From contig CAZNUK010000034.1 in NCBI GenBank assembly GCA_964576255.1, positions 1-24,023 on the forward strand: a stretch of 24,023 nucleotides of DNA, given 5' to 3'. Of the stretch, positions 1 through 8,224 are shown in pieces (positions within the stretch are counted from its first letter, which is position 1; each line of letters starts with the position of its first letter). Under the pieces are notes generated by a model. That model was not told where the DNA came from. It was given only the letters and a program-made list of their open reading frames with translations, and did no database searches. The translations under genes were made by a program, and so were the position numbers. This DNA comes from Eshraghiella sp964576255 (GTDB lineage: Bacteria > Bacillota > Clostridia > Lachnospirales > Lachnospiraceae).

Positions 1-188
1 ACATGCAGATGATAAGTATTTGACAGCTCTACCTGACATCCAATTTCCTTCAAATCAGTAGTTGCCACAGCACCTTTAATAGCTGCAACAGTTCCTACAT
101 TCATAAATACCGGAGTCTGAATAACGCCATGAACAGTATGAAATTCTGCTCTTTTGGCTTTTCCATCTTTTTTAAGTAATTTATACAT
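1..188 (-). CDS. tgt: tRNA-guanine transglycosylase, N-terminal 62 residues (cut by window edge)
   Basis: Tgt exchanges guanine-34 of GUN-anticodon tRNAs for the queuosine precursor preQ1, in the cytosol. Only the N-terminus is visible; the gene runs off the left edge, so the catalytic aspartates and zinc site cannot be checked. The translation starts MYKLLKKDGKAKRAEF and carries the family landmarks HGVIQTPVFMNVGT (about 20-33) and LSNTYHLHV (about 54-62). The 'MNVGT.AAIKGAV' wording is what I would expect of clostridial Tgt rather than the proteobacterial form. The ATG at 188 was chosen because AAGTAAGG, overlapping the aroC stop codon, lies just upstream. Only 10 bp separate it from aroC, so the two are probably co-transcribed. 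Confidence 0.9.
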   Translation of the reverse strand, partial: MYKLLKKDGKAKRAEFHTVHGVIQTPVFMNVGTVAAIKGAVATTDLKEIGCQVELSNTYHLH

Positions 189-198
189 ATACAATACC

Positions 199-1299
199 TT
201 ACTTCTTATATATTTCCTTGAGGTAATCAACTTTGACAGTCATATTTGATAAAAGCAAATCAAGAACCGTAACTGCTGCCATTGCTTCCACAACAACCAC
301 TGCACGTGGCACAATCATAGGGTCATGTCTTCCTTTAATAGAAATATTCACATCTTCGCCATTTTTATTCACTGTGGACTGCTCTCTTGCTATGGATGGG
401 GTAGGCTTAATTGCCGCTCTGAACACCATATCACTTCCGTCACTCATTCCACCAAGCACACCACCGGCATTGTTAGTTTTTTTATGCACTTTTTTGTTAT
501 CCATATAAAAAGCATCGTTATTTTCACTGCCCTTAAGTGCTGCCACCTCAAAGCCCGCGCCAATTTCAAAGCCTTTTACTGCGCCGATTGACATAATTCC
601 CTGAGCAAGCTTCGCATCTAATTTATCAAATACAGGTTCTCCAATGCCAGCCGGAAGTCCTTTAATTACACATTCTATGACGCCGCCAAGGGAATCAAGC
701 TTCTTAATGGCTTCATCAGCAATAATTTTAACCTCAGCCGCCGCTTCCATATCCGGCATTGCAAAAGGATTATTATCTCTGGCTGTAATATCAAACCGGT
801 TATTATCTATTTCAATACCACCAATAGCTTTGGAATATGCACAAATTTCTATTCCCAGTTCTGACAAAACCTTCATCGCCACAGCCCCGGCTGCCACTCT
901 TCCTATAGTCTCTCTTCCCGAGCTTCTTCCACCGCCTCTGTAATCCCTGAAGCCATACTTCATATCAAAAGTATAGTCCGCATGACCCGGTCTGTAATTA
1001 TCGGCAATGTCAGAATAATCCTTAGAACGCTGGTCCTCATTCATAACCACAATGGATATAGGAGTACCGGTGGTCTTACCTTCAAAAACACCTGACATAA
1101 TCCTAGCCCTATCCTGCTCCGCTCTCTTAGTAGTGTAAGCAGACTGCCCCGGTTTTCTTCTGTCAAGAAGTGCCTGAATATCCTCTTCACACAAAGAAAT
1201 CCCAGCCGGACAACCATCAATCACAACTCCAAGTCCTGCGCCGTGAGACTCTCCCCATGTGCTAATTTTAAACATATTGCCATATATAGAACCTGACAT
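199..1299 (-). CDS. aroC: Chorismate synthase
   Basis: Catalyses the last common step of aromatic amino acid synthesis, EPSP to chorismate plus phosphate, with reduced FMN as cofactor. The 366-residue length is normal. Signatures visible in order: an N-terminus of MSGSIYGNMFKISTWGESHG containing the active-site GESHG (16-20); the Arg/Gly-rich FMN and substrate-binding stretch GFRDYRGGGRSSGRET; GGMSDGSD followed by KPTPS; and the C-terminal GRHDPMIVPRAVVVVEAMAA. Nothing is missing. The ATG at 1299 has GGGAG 7 nt upstream and a good sigma-A promoter at 1333-1362. tgt follows 10 bp downstream. No other shikimate gene is in the window, so aroC is not in a pathway operon here. Confidence 0.97.
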   Translation of the reverse strand: MSGSIYGNMFKISTWGESHGAGLGVVIDGCPAGISLCEEDIQALLDRRKPGQSAYTTKRAEQDRARIMSGVFEGKTTGTPISIVVMNEDQRSKDYSDIADNYRPGHADYTFDMKYGFRDYRGGGRSSGRETIGRVAAGAVAMKVLSELGIEICAYSKAIGGIEIDNNRFDITARDNNPFAMPDMEAAAEVKIIADEAIKKLDSLGGVIECVIKGLPAGIGEPVFDKLDAKLAQGIMSIGAVKGFEIGAGFEVAALKGSENNDAFYMDNKKVHKKTNNAGGVLGGMSDGSDMVFRAAIKPTPSIAREQSTVNKNGEDVNISIKGRHDPMIVPRAVVVVEAMAAVTVLDLLLSNMTVKVDYLKEIYKK

Positions 1300-1332
1300 A
1301 AAATTTCTCCCTTAGTATGCATTACAAAATTA

Positions 1333-1362
1333 ACTATAATTGTAATGGATTATATAGGTCAA
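1333..1362 (-). promoter_or_regulatory. Promoter of aroC-tgt
   Basis: On the minus strand, TTGACC (1357-1362) is followed after 18 bp by TATAGT (1333-1338). Each hexamer differs from the sigma-A consensus at one position. The predicted start lies about 25-30 bp upstream of the aroC ATG. It sits directly after the terminator of the gene behind it, as expected for a new transcription unit. Confidence 0.65.
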
Positions 1363-1368
1363 AGTCAA

Positions 1369-1401
1369 GAAAAAATAAGCCCCACACCAAAGTGCGAGGC
1401 T
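1369..1401 (-). terminator. Intrinsic terminator of the small membrane protein gene
   Basis: Read on the minus strand, a 10-bp stem AGCCUCGCAC / GUGUGGGGCU (with two G-U pairs) closes a 4-nt loop and is followed by UUAUUUUUUC. It lies 13 bp after the stop codon at 1415. It separates that gene from aroC. Confidence 0.88.
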
Positions 1402-1414
1402 CATCAATATGTAA

Positions 1415-1780
1415 TTATTTAAAAATTCTAAAATGCCCGATTACAGGAAGCTCTCTTACTCTGCCCTTAGCGGTATATACAATACCAAATGCTGAAAAGA
1501 GCAATCCAACTACATTAAGCGGACTAATAATCCATGAAAGGAACTCAATTCCAATCGCGCTAAAAATAGCATTAAGAACTCCTGTAGTTACTCCAACTGC
1601 ACCATATACAATAAGAGTTAAAAGTCCCTGATTAGCCCAAAATCTTCCAACTGCTGACTTATTAGTAGCTATTAACGGAAGAAAGAAAAGGGGTGGAATA
1701 AACCCAAGTATTCCCATTACCTTATACTGCTGAATCTCTGCCTGATCAAAATCATTTGTAAACTCTGGTGTATTTAACAT
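1415..1780 (-). CDS. Small integral membrane protein, DUF4870/Tic20-like
   Basis: A 121-residue protein with three or four hydrophobic segments: roughly 22-40 (VMGILGFIPPLFFLPLIA), 53-75 and 82-103. It has a short polar N-terminus. The 'RFWANQGLLTLIVYG' stretch between the first two segments resembles the conserved R/H-ANQGL motif of DUF4870/Tic20-like small membrane proteins. That is family resemblance only, and no biochemical role is known to me. The ATG at 1780 was preferred over a TTG 18 nt upstream because AAGGAGG lies 6 nt before the ATG, inside the longer frame. It has its own promoter (1819-1846) and terminator (1369-1401), so it appears monocistronic. Confidence 0.75.
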   Translation of the reverse strand: MLNTPEFTNDFDQAEIQQYKVMGILGFIPPLFFLPLIATNKSAVGRFWANQGLLTLIVYGAVGVTTGVLNAIFSAIGIEFLSWIISPLNVVGLLFSAFGIVYTAKGRVRELPVIGHFRIFK

Positions 1781-1818
1781 ATTATCCTCCTTAAACAAGT
1801 AACTTTAATTACACCCTT

Positions 1819-1846
1819 ATTATAACCTAAATCGGTATAAAAGCAA
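1819..1846 (-). promoter_or_regulatory. Probable promoter of the small membrane protein gene
   Basis: On the minus strand a perfect -10 TATAAT (1819-1824) is preceded after 16 bp by TTGCTT (1841-1846). The -35 is poor, but the -10 is exact and sits about 40 bp upstream of the ATG. Read-through from lepB remains possible, since no convincing terminator follows lepB. Confidence 0.5.
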
Positions 1847-1858
1847 GCATTTTTTAAT

Positions 1859-2497
1859 TTAATTTAAAATTTCAAAGCCGGGATAATATCTAAACAAGAC
1901 TTTTGCCAGAATTCTGTCCTCTTCAACAGTCCCCCAATAACGGGAATCTGATGATTTGTTACGATTATCTCCCATGCAAAAATACTCGCCCTCCGGAATC
2001 GGATAGGTTGCATTATTGACTCCGGCATCCGCATAAGGAACCTCATTAAGATAATCCTCTTCCAGCATAAAATAATCCCCATCCACTGTGGTTATCCATA
2101 TCTGGCCAGCTTTGATTTCTACGGTTTCCCCGGGAAGTCCGATTACACGTTTAACATATAGCTTATTGTAATTCTCTCCCAGCTCAGGACATTTAAAAAT
2201 AACAATGTCCCCCCTTTTAGGTGTGTCAAAATAATATGTAAGACGTAATCCCACTACTCTGTCACCCTCATTAATGGTGGATTTCATGGAGCCGGTGGGC
2301 ACCTCTGCGTTAATTATTACCACTTTGGTAAGAAAAAGCGCAATCGCCGCACCGATTAATACAACCTTTACATATTCAAAAATAGTTTTTAAAACTTCTT
2401 TTTTGTTGTTAGCAGGTTTTTCCTGGGACTCCTTTTCCTGGTCCACTTTTTCGGACTCCAGGACAATTTCATCCTCGTCAATATCTCCAAGCCTCAT
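1859..2497 (-). CDS. lepB: Signal peptidase I
   Basis: Membrane-bound serine protease that removes Sec and Tat signal peptides on the outer face of the membrane. It has 212 residues: a charged cytoplasmic N-terminus (1-38), one transmembrane helix (about 41-62), then the catalytic domain. The Ser/Lys dyad is visible: Ser70 in VPTGSM and Lys116 in LYVKRVIGLPGE. Other boxes are RGDIVIF (95-101) and GDNRNKSSDSRYWG (176-189). This is the short single-span Gram-positive (SipS-like) form. The Glu/Asp/Lys-rich 38-residue N-terminal tail is somewhat long. AGGAG lies 7 nt before the ATG. The gene begins 15 bp after the purL stop and is probably its operon partner. Confidence 0.95.
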   Translation of the reverse strand: MRLGDIDEDEIVLESEKVDQEKESQEKPANNKKEVLKTIFEYVKVVLIGAAIALFLTKVVIINAEVPTGSMKSTINEGDRVVGLRLTYYFDTPKRGDIVIFKCPELGENYNKLYVKRVIGLPGETVEIKAGQIWITTVDGDYFMLEEDYLNEVPYADAGVNNATYPIPEGEYFCMGDNRNKSSDSRYWGTVEEDRILAKVLFRYYPGFEILN

Positions 2498-2512
2498 TGT
2501 ATTACTCCTATT

Positions 2513-5500
2513 TTACTTAAAATATGCTACGCCTGATTCAAATATCTTAAGATCCTGCTCGCCATAAATATTCATGGCAACAGCCTCGCCCCTTCTCTCA
2601 ACATGGGCCATCTTACCATATACTCTTCCGTCAGGACTTGTAATACCTTCAATAGAGCTGTATGAACCATTAACGTTCCACTCCTCATCCATTGTTGGAT
2701 TACCATTAATATCAACGTACTGTGTACCAACCATTCCTTCTGCAAAAAGCTTCTTAACCCATTCCTCATTGGCTACGAAACGTCCCTCACCATGGGATGC
2801 AGGTGTACAGTATACTCCTCCAAGCTCTGCTCCTCTAAGCCATGGGGACTTATTGGATACAACCTTGGTGTATACCATCTTAGATATATGACGTCCAATT
2901 GTATTCATTGTAAGAGTAGGTGAATCCTTGCTCTGCTCAGTAATGCATCCATATGGCACAAGACCTAACTTGATTAACGCCTGGAAACCATTACAGATAC
3001 CAAGACAAAGTCCGTCTCTTTCGTTCAAAAGCTTATCTACAGCCTCTTTAATCTTAGCATTTCTAAATGCAGTAGCAAAGAATTTAGCTGAACCATCCGG
3101 CTCATCACCCGCTGAGAATCCGCCTGGGAACATAATAATCTGAGCATCATTAATTGCTTTTTCAAATTCCTCTACAGAATCTCTGATATCAGCAGCTGTA
3201 AGGTTCTTAAATACCTTAGTAATTACGTTGGCACCGGCTCTCTCAAATGCCTTAGTGCTGTCGTATTCACAGTTTGTACCCGGGAATACAGGAATAAATA
3301 CGGTAGGCTTAGCAATTTTGTTCTTACATACATAAATATCCTTAGCATCATAAATTGGAGTATCAAGCTTATCTCCGCCTTTAACAGCCACAGTAGGGAA
3401 TACCTTCTCAAGAGGCTTTTTCCATGTATCAACAGCTTCCAAAAGCTCAATTCTCATATCACCATATACTAATGCAGCATCCTCTGTAACAGTACCAATT
3501 ACTGTGTATGGAGCTTCGATTTCTGCAAGCTTATCAGCTTCTACTTCTGCAACGATGCAACCATATAATGGTGCAAATAACTTGTCAGCACAAACCTCTG
3601 TGGATACATTAACACCAAGCATGTTACCGAATGCCATTTTACTGATAGCAGGGGCAATTCCCTTAGCATCAAGTGTGTATGCACTAACGATTGCCTTAGC
3701 ATGAACTGCCTTGGTAATCTTGTTGTACATATCCATTACCTGGCTATATACAGGAACATCATATTCATCCTTCTCAATCTCAAAAAGAACAAGCTTATTG
3801 CCGGCTTTTTTGAGTTCAGGAGTAATAACTTCCTTGTGACTTGCGGTATCCACTGCAAAGGATACCAATGTATTAGGAACATCCATATCGTTGAAGGTTC
3901 CTGACATACTATCCTTACCACCGATTGAAGGAAGACCAAAGCCCATCTGTGCATCGAATGCACCAAGAAGTGCCTTCATTGGCTCTCCCCATCTGGTCTT
4001 ATCCTCTGTCATTCTGCGGAAGTATTCCTGGAATGTAAAACGAATCTTCTTAAAATCACCACCGGCACATACAATCTTAGCCATTGATTCAACTACAGCA
4101 TAAATTGCACCATGGTATGCACTCCATGATGAAAGGTATGGGTCAAAACCATAGCTCATCATTGTTACCATATCTGTTGTTCCGTTTAAAACAGGAAGCT
4201 TGGCAACCATTGTCTGAACTTCTGTTAACTGATATTTACCACCATATGGCATAAATACGGAACCGGCACCAATGGAACCGTCAAACATCTCAACAAGTCC
4301 CTTCTGGGAACATACATTTAAATCCTTCAGTGTGTTAATCCACTCAGTCTTAACATCATTAATCTCTCTGCCAACAAAAAGGCTCTGCTTACGGCAAGGC
4401 ATCTCCACAACAACCTCGGTCTCCTGATGAGCACCGTTGGTGTCAAGGAAAGCTCTGCTGATATTAACAATTTCCTTGTCTCTCCATACAAGAACAAGTC
4501 TCTTTTCTTCTGTAACCTCTGCAACAGTGACAGCTTCAAGATTCTCCTCTGTTGCATATTTAAGGAATTCATCCACATCCTTAGGGTCTACAACTACTGC
4601 CATACGCTCCTGAGATTCTGAGATTGCAAGCTCAGTACCGTCAAGACCGGCATATTTCTTAGGAACCTTATCAAGAGAAACTCTAAGTCCGTCAGCAAGC
4701 TCACCGATTGCAACAGATACACCACCGGCACCGAAGTCGTTACATTTCTTAATTAACTTACTAACTTCAGGACGACGGAACATTCTCTGAATCTTACGCT
4801 CAGTTGGAGCATTACCCTTCTGAACCTCTGCACCACATGAATCAATGGATTTCTCTGTATGTGCCTTAGAGGAACCTGTAGCACCACCACAGCCGTCACG
4901 ACCAGTTCTTCCACCAAGGAGAATGATAATATCTCCCGGATCAGAAGTCTCACGCTTAACTGCACTTCTAGGAGCCGCACCCATAACTGCACCAATTTCC
5001 ATTCTCTTAGCCGCATAGTTTGGATGATATATCTCTTTAACATATCCGGTTGCAAGACCAATCTGGTTACCATATGAGCTGTAGCCATGAGCAGCTTCAC
5101 GAACAATCTTCTTCTGTGGAAGCTTTCCTGGCATAGTCTCATTAAGTGGTAAAGTAGGATCTGCTGCACCGGTAACACGCATTGCCTGATATACATATGT
5201 ACGACCTGACAACGGGTCACGAATAGCACCACCAAGACAGGTAGCTGCGCCACCAAATGGCTCAATCTCTGTTGGATGGTTATGTGTCTCATTTTTAAAA
5301 TTAACAAGCCACTCCTCTGTAACTCCATCAATTGTCACAGGAACAACAATACTGCAGGCGTTGATTTCCTCTGAAACCTCCATATCCTGAAGCTTGCCGT
5401 CTTTTTTGAGCTTCTTCATTGCCATAAGAGCGATATCCATAAGACATACGAATTTGTCATCTCTTCCGGCATATACCTCCTTAAAGGTCTCCTGATATTT

Positions 5501-6265
5501 GTTAAAGGAATTTTCAATTGTAGTTCTGTAGTAACCTTCGCCGAACTGAATATTGGTAAGCTCAGTTGAGAAGGTTGTATGACGACAATGATCTGACCAG
5601 TATGTGTCAAGCACACGGATTTCTGTCATAGATGGATCTCTGTTCTCGTCATTCTTAAAATAATTCTGAATGTGAAGAAAATCCTTAAATGTCATGGCAA
5701 GTCCAAGAGAATCATATAAATCCTTCAATTCCTTCTCTGCCATATCCTTAAAGCCGTCAAAAATAATAACGTCAGCAGGCTCTGGAAACACTGTCACTAA
5801 AGTCTGTGGCTTAGCAATATCTGCTTCTCTTGAGTCAACAGGATTAATACAGAAATTCTTGATTCTGTCTGCTTCTTCCTTAGTAAGCTTGCCCTCAATT
5901 ACATATACTGTAGCAGTCTTAATAACCGGCTCCTCGTCTTCTTTGAGGAGCTTAACGCACTGAACGGCACTATCCGCTCTCTGGTCAAACTGTCCCGGCA
6001 AATATTCTACACCAAATACATAATCATCTGCATTACGTGTAAAATCCTCCTCGTAGAGAAAATCTACCGGTGGCTCAGAAAATACTGTTACAAGTGCTTT
6101 TTCATAGGTTGCATCTGTAATATTTTCAATATCGTAGCGAATTAACACTCTTACATTAGTAACTGTGTCAATGCTAAGATAACTGCCGATTTCCTCCTTA
6201 AGCTCTTTTGCCTTAACTGCAAAAGCAGGCATTTTTTCTGAATAAACTCTTCTTACGTTACTCAT
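2513..6265 (-). CDS. purL: Phosphoribosylformylglycinamidine synthase, single-chain clostridial type
   Basis: Fourth step of purine synthesis: FGAR + ATP + glutamine to FGAM. At 1250 residues it joins the PurS-like N-terminus, the ATP-dependent synthetase core and the glutaminase domain in one chain, so no separate purS or purQ is needed. Visible in order: RVLDTYWSDHCRHTTF and NHPTEIEPFGGAATCLGG in the synthetase; GGKDSMSG in the second half; then the class I glutaminase starting near PGTNCEYDS, with nucleophile Cys1091 in GLCLGICNGFQ and His1221/Glu1223 in KMAHVERR. The ATG at 6265 was chosen because AAGGAG lies 6 nt before it; an in-frame ATG 21 nt upstream is buried in the previous gene's end. 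It starts 13 bp after the degenerate M14 gene, and lepB follows. Confidence 0.97.
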   Translation of the reverse strand: MSNVRRVYSEKMPAFAVKAKELKEEIGSYLSIDTVTNVRVLIRYDIENITDATYEKALVTVFSEPPVDFLYEEDFTRNADDYVFGVEYLPGQFDQRADSAVQCVKLLKEDEEPVIKTATVYVIEGKLTKEEADRIKNFCINPVDSREADIAKPQTLVTVFPEPADVIIFDGFKDMAEKELKDLYDSLGLAMTFKDFLHIQNYFKNDENRDPSMTEIRVLDTYWSDHCRHTTFSTELTNIQFGEGYYRTTIENSFNKYQETFKEVYAGRDDKFVCLMDIALMAMKKLKKDGKLQDMEVSEEINACSIVVPVTIDGVTEEWLVNFKNETHNHPTEIEPFGGAATCLGGAIRDPLSGRTYVYQAMRVTGAADPTLPLNETMPGKLPQKKIVREAAHGYSSYGNQIGLATGYVKEIYHPNYAAKRMEIGAVMGAAPRSAVKRETSDPGDIIILLGGRTGRDGCGGATGSSKAHTEKSIDSCGAEVQKGNAPTERKIQRMFRRPEVSKLIKKCNDFGAGGVSVAIGELADGLRVSLDKVPKKYAGLDGTELAISESQERMAVVVDPKDVDEFLKYATEENLEAVTVAEVTEEKRLVLVWRDKEIVNISRAFLDTNGAHQETEVVVEMPCRKQSLFVGREINDVKTEWINTLKDLNVCSQKGLVEMFDGSIGAGSVFMPYGGKYQLTEVQTMVAKLPVLNGTTDMVTMMSYGFDPYLSSWSAYHGAIYAVVESMAKIVCAGGDFKKIRFTFQEYFRRMTEDKTRWGEPMKALLGAFDAQMGFGLPSIGGKDSMSGTFNDMDVPNTLVSFAVDTASHKEVITPELKKAGNKLVLFEIEKDEYDVPVYSQVMDMYNKITKAVHAKAIVSAYTLDAKGIAPAISKMAFGNMLGVNVSTEVCADKLFAPLYGCIVAEVEADKLAEIEAPYTVIGTVTEDAALVYGDMRIELLEAVDTWKKPLEKVFPTVAVKGGDKLDTPIYDAKDIYVCKNKIAKPTVFIPVFPGTNCEYDSTKAFERAGANVITKVFKNLTAADIRDSVEEFEKAINDAQIIMFPGGFSAGDEPDGSAKFFATAFRNAKIKEAVDKLLNERDGLCLGICNGFQALIKLGLVPYGCITEQSKDSPTLTMNTIGRHISKMVYTKVVSNKSPWLRGAELGGVYCTPASHGEGRFVANEEWVKKLFAEGMVGTQYVDINGNPTMDEEWNVNGSYSSIEGITSPDGRVYGKMAHVERRGEAVAMNIYGEQDLKIFESGVAYFK

Positions 6266-6278
6266 GAGATTCTCCTTT

Positions 6279-7214
6279 TTATTCATGTAATCTTCTTATA
6301 ACTTTATAGACAACGGCGTCCTCCATAACAGTAGGCTCCGTATGTGCAAAAAATATTAATCCCTCTGTAGGGGAAATCACCTGACTGGTAACCTCTCCAC
6401 AATAAGGGTCAATAATTTCTCCAATAACATCCCCTCGATACACTGCCTCTCCCGGCTCCTTAAGTCTTCTGTAAAGACCCGCTGCGCAGGATAAAATAGG
6501 CATCAAATCATCTTCATTAATAACCTCTGCGATAAAACCGCTGTGATTATTGTACTTGATAATTCCCATTCTGGTCAAAAATCTAAGAATAGCAGCAACC
6601 GCCTGTCTTGCAGACACATCATCAATATAATCTGCGCAGTTGGTATAGATGGAAAAAGCATTGGTTCCACTCATCTGCCAATTGTAATTAAGTGCTGTCA
6701 TATCCATTGGCTTTGGCTTACGAATTACTACGAAAGGCAGACCAAAAAGGTTTGCCAGACTTGGATTCTGATATCCGGTCTCCATCATTCGTACATGTGG
6801 CACAAACTTACCCGGCATATAAAAACTGGTAAGCTGAACGCCATAGCTGTAGCCCTTAATTATCTCCATTATGTTAGCCGCAATCTGCTGTGTGGTATCT
6901 CCGTTAGGCTTACCCGGGAATTTACGGTTAATATCAGAATCATCCAATGGCCAGAACCTTCTGTCCACATTGGTAGAATAATTATTAAGGCATGGAATAA
7001 CAAGGATTTTGTTATTATTAACAATCTGCCCATGCTCCTCAAGCTTTTTAAGCTCTCTTATTAAAAGTGAACATACATATATCTGCTGATATTCATTGCC
7101 TCGCATTGAGCCAACTACGCATGCCGATTTATCACCATTACCAAAGCTAAAACCGGTGATATTAAAATCCTCTCTGTAAACACCTTCAAGAGTATACAAA
7201 ATCTCTTTATTCAA
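6279..7214 (-). CDS. AspA/AstE-like (M14 family) protein lacking the zinc site, probable pseudoenzyme
   Basis: A 311-residue paralogue of its upstream neighbour: same length, same order of motifs and the same C-terminal beta-sandwich tail (GDVIGEIIDPYCGEV...EGLIFFAHTEP). The succinylglutamate desuccinylase/aspartoacylase family binds zinc with H-x-x-E and a downstream His and uses a catalytic Glu. Here the first motif reads SMRGNE (Arg38 for His; Glu41 kept). The second reads VQLTSF (Thr129 for His). The Glu motif reads VVIRKP (Arg165 for Glu). The substrate-loop motif DINRKFPG is retained. Hydrolase activity is therefore unlikely; a regulatory or partner role is inference. The start is a TTG at 7214, set by AAGGAGG 8 nt upstream and overlapping the preceding stop by 8 bp. 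A TTG at 7268 has no such site. Confidence 0.8.
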   Translation of the reverse strand: MNKEILYTLEGVYREDFNITGFSFGNGDKSACVVGSMRGNEYQQIYVCSLLIRELKKLEEHGQIVNNNKILVIPCLNNYSTNVDRRFWPLDDSDINRKFPGKPNGDTTQQIAANIMEIIKGYSYGVQLTSFYMPGKFVPHVRMMETGYQNPSLANLFGLPFVVIRKPKPMDMTALNYNWQMSGTNAFSIYTNCADYIDDVSARQAVAAILRFLTRMGIIKYNNHSGFIAEVINEDDLMPILSCAAGLYRRLKEPGEAVYRGDVIGEIIDPYCGEVTSQVISPTEGLIFFAHTEPTVMEDAVVYKVIRRLHE

Positions 7215-8157
7215 CCGGGTCACCTCCTTCAGCACATACTCGTGCCATAATGGCTCCCTTATATACAACAGGATGCTCTCTCACTGTAAGCAGATAGCCG
7301 TCATCAGGTGCAACTATCTCTTCAAGAATTTCTCCCGTAAGCGGGCTTACGATTTTGCCAATATGTGCACCGGCTTTAATATTAATACCTATTCGTTCAA
7401 CCTCAAGAATAAAGAGTCCCGAACGCTTGGCATGGATTGTGCTTACGGCTCCCGGCTCGGCAATTCTTGGCTCCCTGACCGGTGGCACATCCCCAAGCCA
7501 TATTCCCATTTCCTTCATTACACTGAGAATACCTGTAAGTGTCTGTCTTGCATAACGTCTTGTTATCTTAGAGCCCGCACCCATCTCCACAACAAGTGAC
7601 GGAACACCGAACATATTAAGACAGTTGGCCAGTGACGCTTCCAAATATACAGCTGAGGACAATGCCCAGATTATCTCTGCATTCATAAGCCTGGCATAAG
7701 GAAGTAAGCTGTCAAAGCTCTCCGGCTGTAATCTTACCTGAGGTACTTCCTTAATAAAAATATTGGATGAATGTACATCCACACACATGTCACTTCCAAT
7801 TATATCCTGAGTAATCTTGTAAGCAACATGCTCCGCCATGGCACCTGAATCCGTTCCCGGAAACACTCTGTTCATATCCAGATTATTAAGAGGAATGCCT
7901 CGGCTTCCCGTATCAATTCCCAAAGGGTTAATTGACGGATACACGTCAACTATGCCGGCAAGGTTCTCCGGCTCCGAATTAATCTTCTCTATTAATTTAT
8001 AGCAGACATACTGACCATTTAATTCATCTCCATGTGTTCCTGTAACAATGGAAATTCTCTTGGCACCCACCGGCAAATTCTCCGGCTGAAGTCTGTTTTT
8101 CTTAACTACAAGCCTTTCACCCACAGGCATTTGCAAGGATACAATTTCTTGAATCAT
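7207..8157 (-). CDS. Succinylglutamate desuccinylase/aspartoacylase family zinc hydrolase (M14)
   Basis: Predicted cytosolic zinc-dependent amidohydrolase or carboxypeptidase of the AspA/AstE group; the substrate cannot be told from sequence. The 316 residues carry the complete active site: zinc ligands His42 and Glu45 (GTHGDELNG), the substrate-binding loop DMNRVFPG, zinc ligand His129 (VDVHSSN) and catalytic Glu191 (VVEMGAG). A C-terminal barrel-sandwich segment (IGKIVSPLTGEILEEIVAP) follows. The ATG at 8157 has AAGGGGGG just upstream; a TTG 33 nt earlier has none. It is the first gene of a run with the degenerate paralogue (8-bp overlap), purL and lepB. Why it is tied to purL is unknown. 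I see no arginine-catabolism neighbours, so calling it astE would be unjustified. Confidence 0.85.
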   Translation of the reverse strand: MIQEIVSLQMPVGERLVVKKNRLQPENLPVGAKRISIVTGTHGDELNGQYVCYKLIEKINSEPENLAGIVDVYPSINPLGIDTGSRGIPLNNLDMNRVFPGTDSGAMAEHVAYKITQDIIGSDMCVDVHSSNIFIKEVPQVRLQPESFDSLLPYARLMNAEIIWALSSAVYLEASLANCLNMFGVPSLVVEMGAGSKITRRYARQTLTGILSVMKEMGIWLGDVPPVREPRIAEPGAVSTIHAKRSGLFILEVERIGINIKAGAHIGKIVSPLTGEILEEIVAPDDGYLLTVREHPVVYKGAIMARVCAEGGDPVE

Positions 8158-8195
8158 AAAAGTTCCCCCCTTCTCTTGCACGCAGTTCAAACATA

Positions 8196-8224
8196 ATTAT
8201 AAATCAAATTTTACCAAAAATCCA
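8196..8224 (-). promoter_or_regulatory. Possible weak promoter of the M14-M14-purL-lepB operon
   Basis: A perfect -10 TATAAT (8196-8201, minus strand) lies about 40 bp before the first ATG. The matching -35 at 17 bp, TGGATT (8219-8224), is poor and falls at the helicase stop codon. No purine riboswitch is visible in this short gap. Read-through from the helicase gene is the alternative, as no terminator separates them. Confidence 0.35.

Noticed and set aside
1781..1858. Terminator directly after lepB
   Set aside because: The only self-complementary stretch is an AAAAGC/GCTTTT element with a bulge and a 2-nt loop, too weak to call. This region serves better as the promoter of the next gene.
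4753..5331. 192-codon open frame on the minus strand inside purL
   Set aside because: It lies in another frame of a gene with full family signatures. Its composition is Leu/Val/Arg-rich as expected of an out-of-frame reading, and it has no ribosome site.
6279..7214. Degenerate M14 gene as a decaying pseudogene
   Set aside because: The frame is intact and full length with a strong ribosome site, and non-catalytic family landmarks are kept. That fits a retained pseudoenzyme better than decay.
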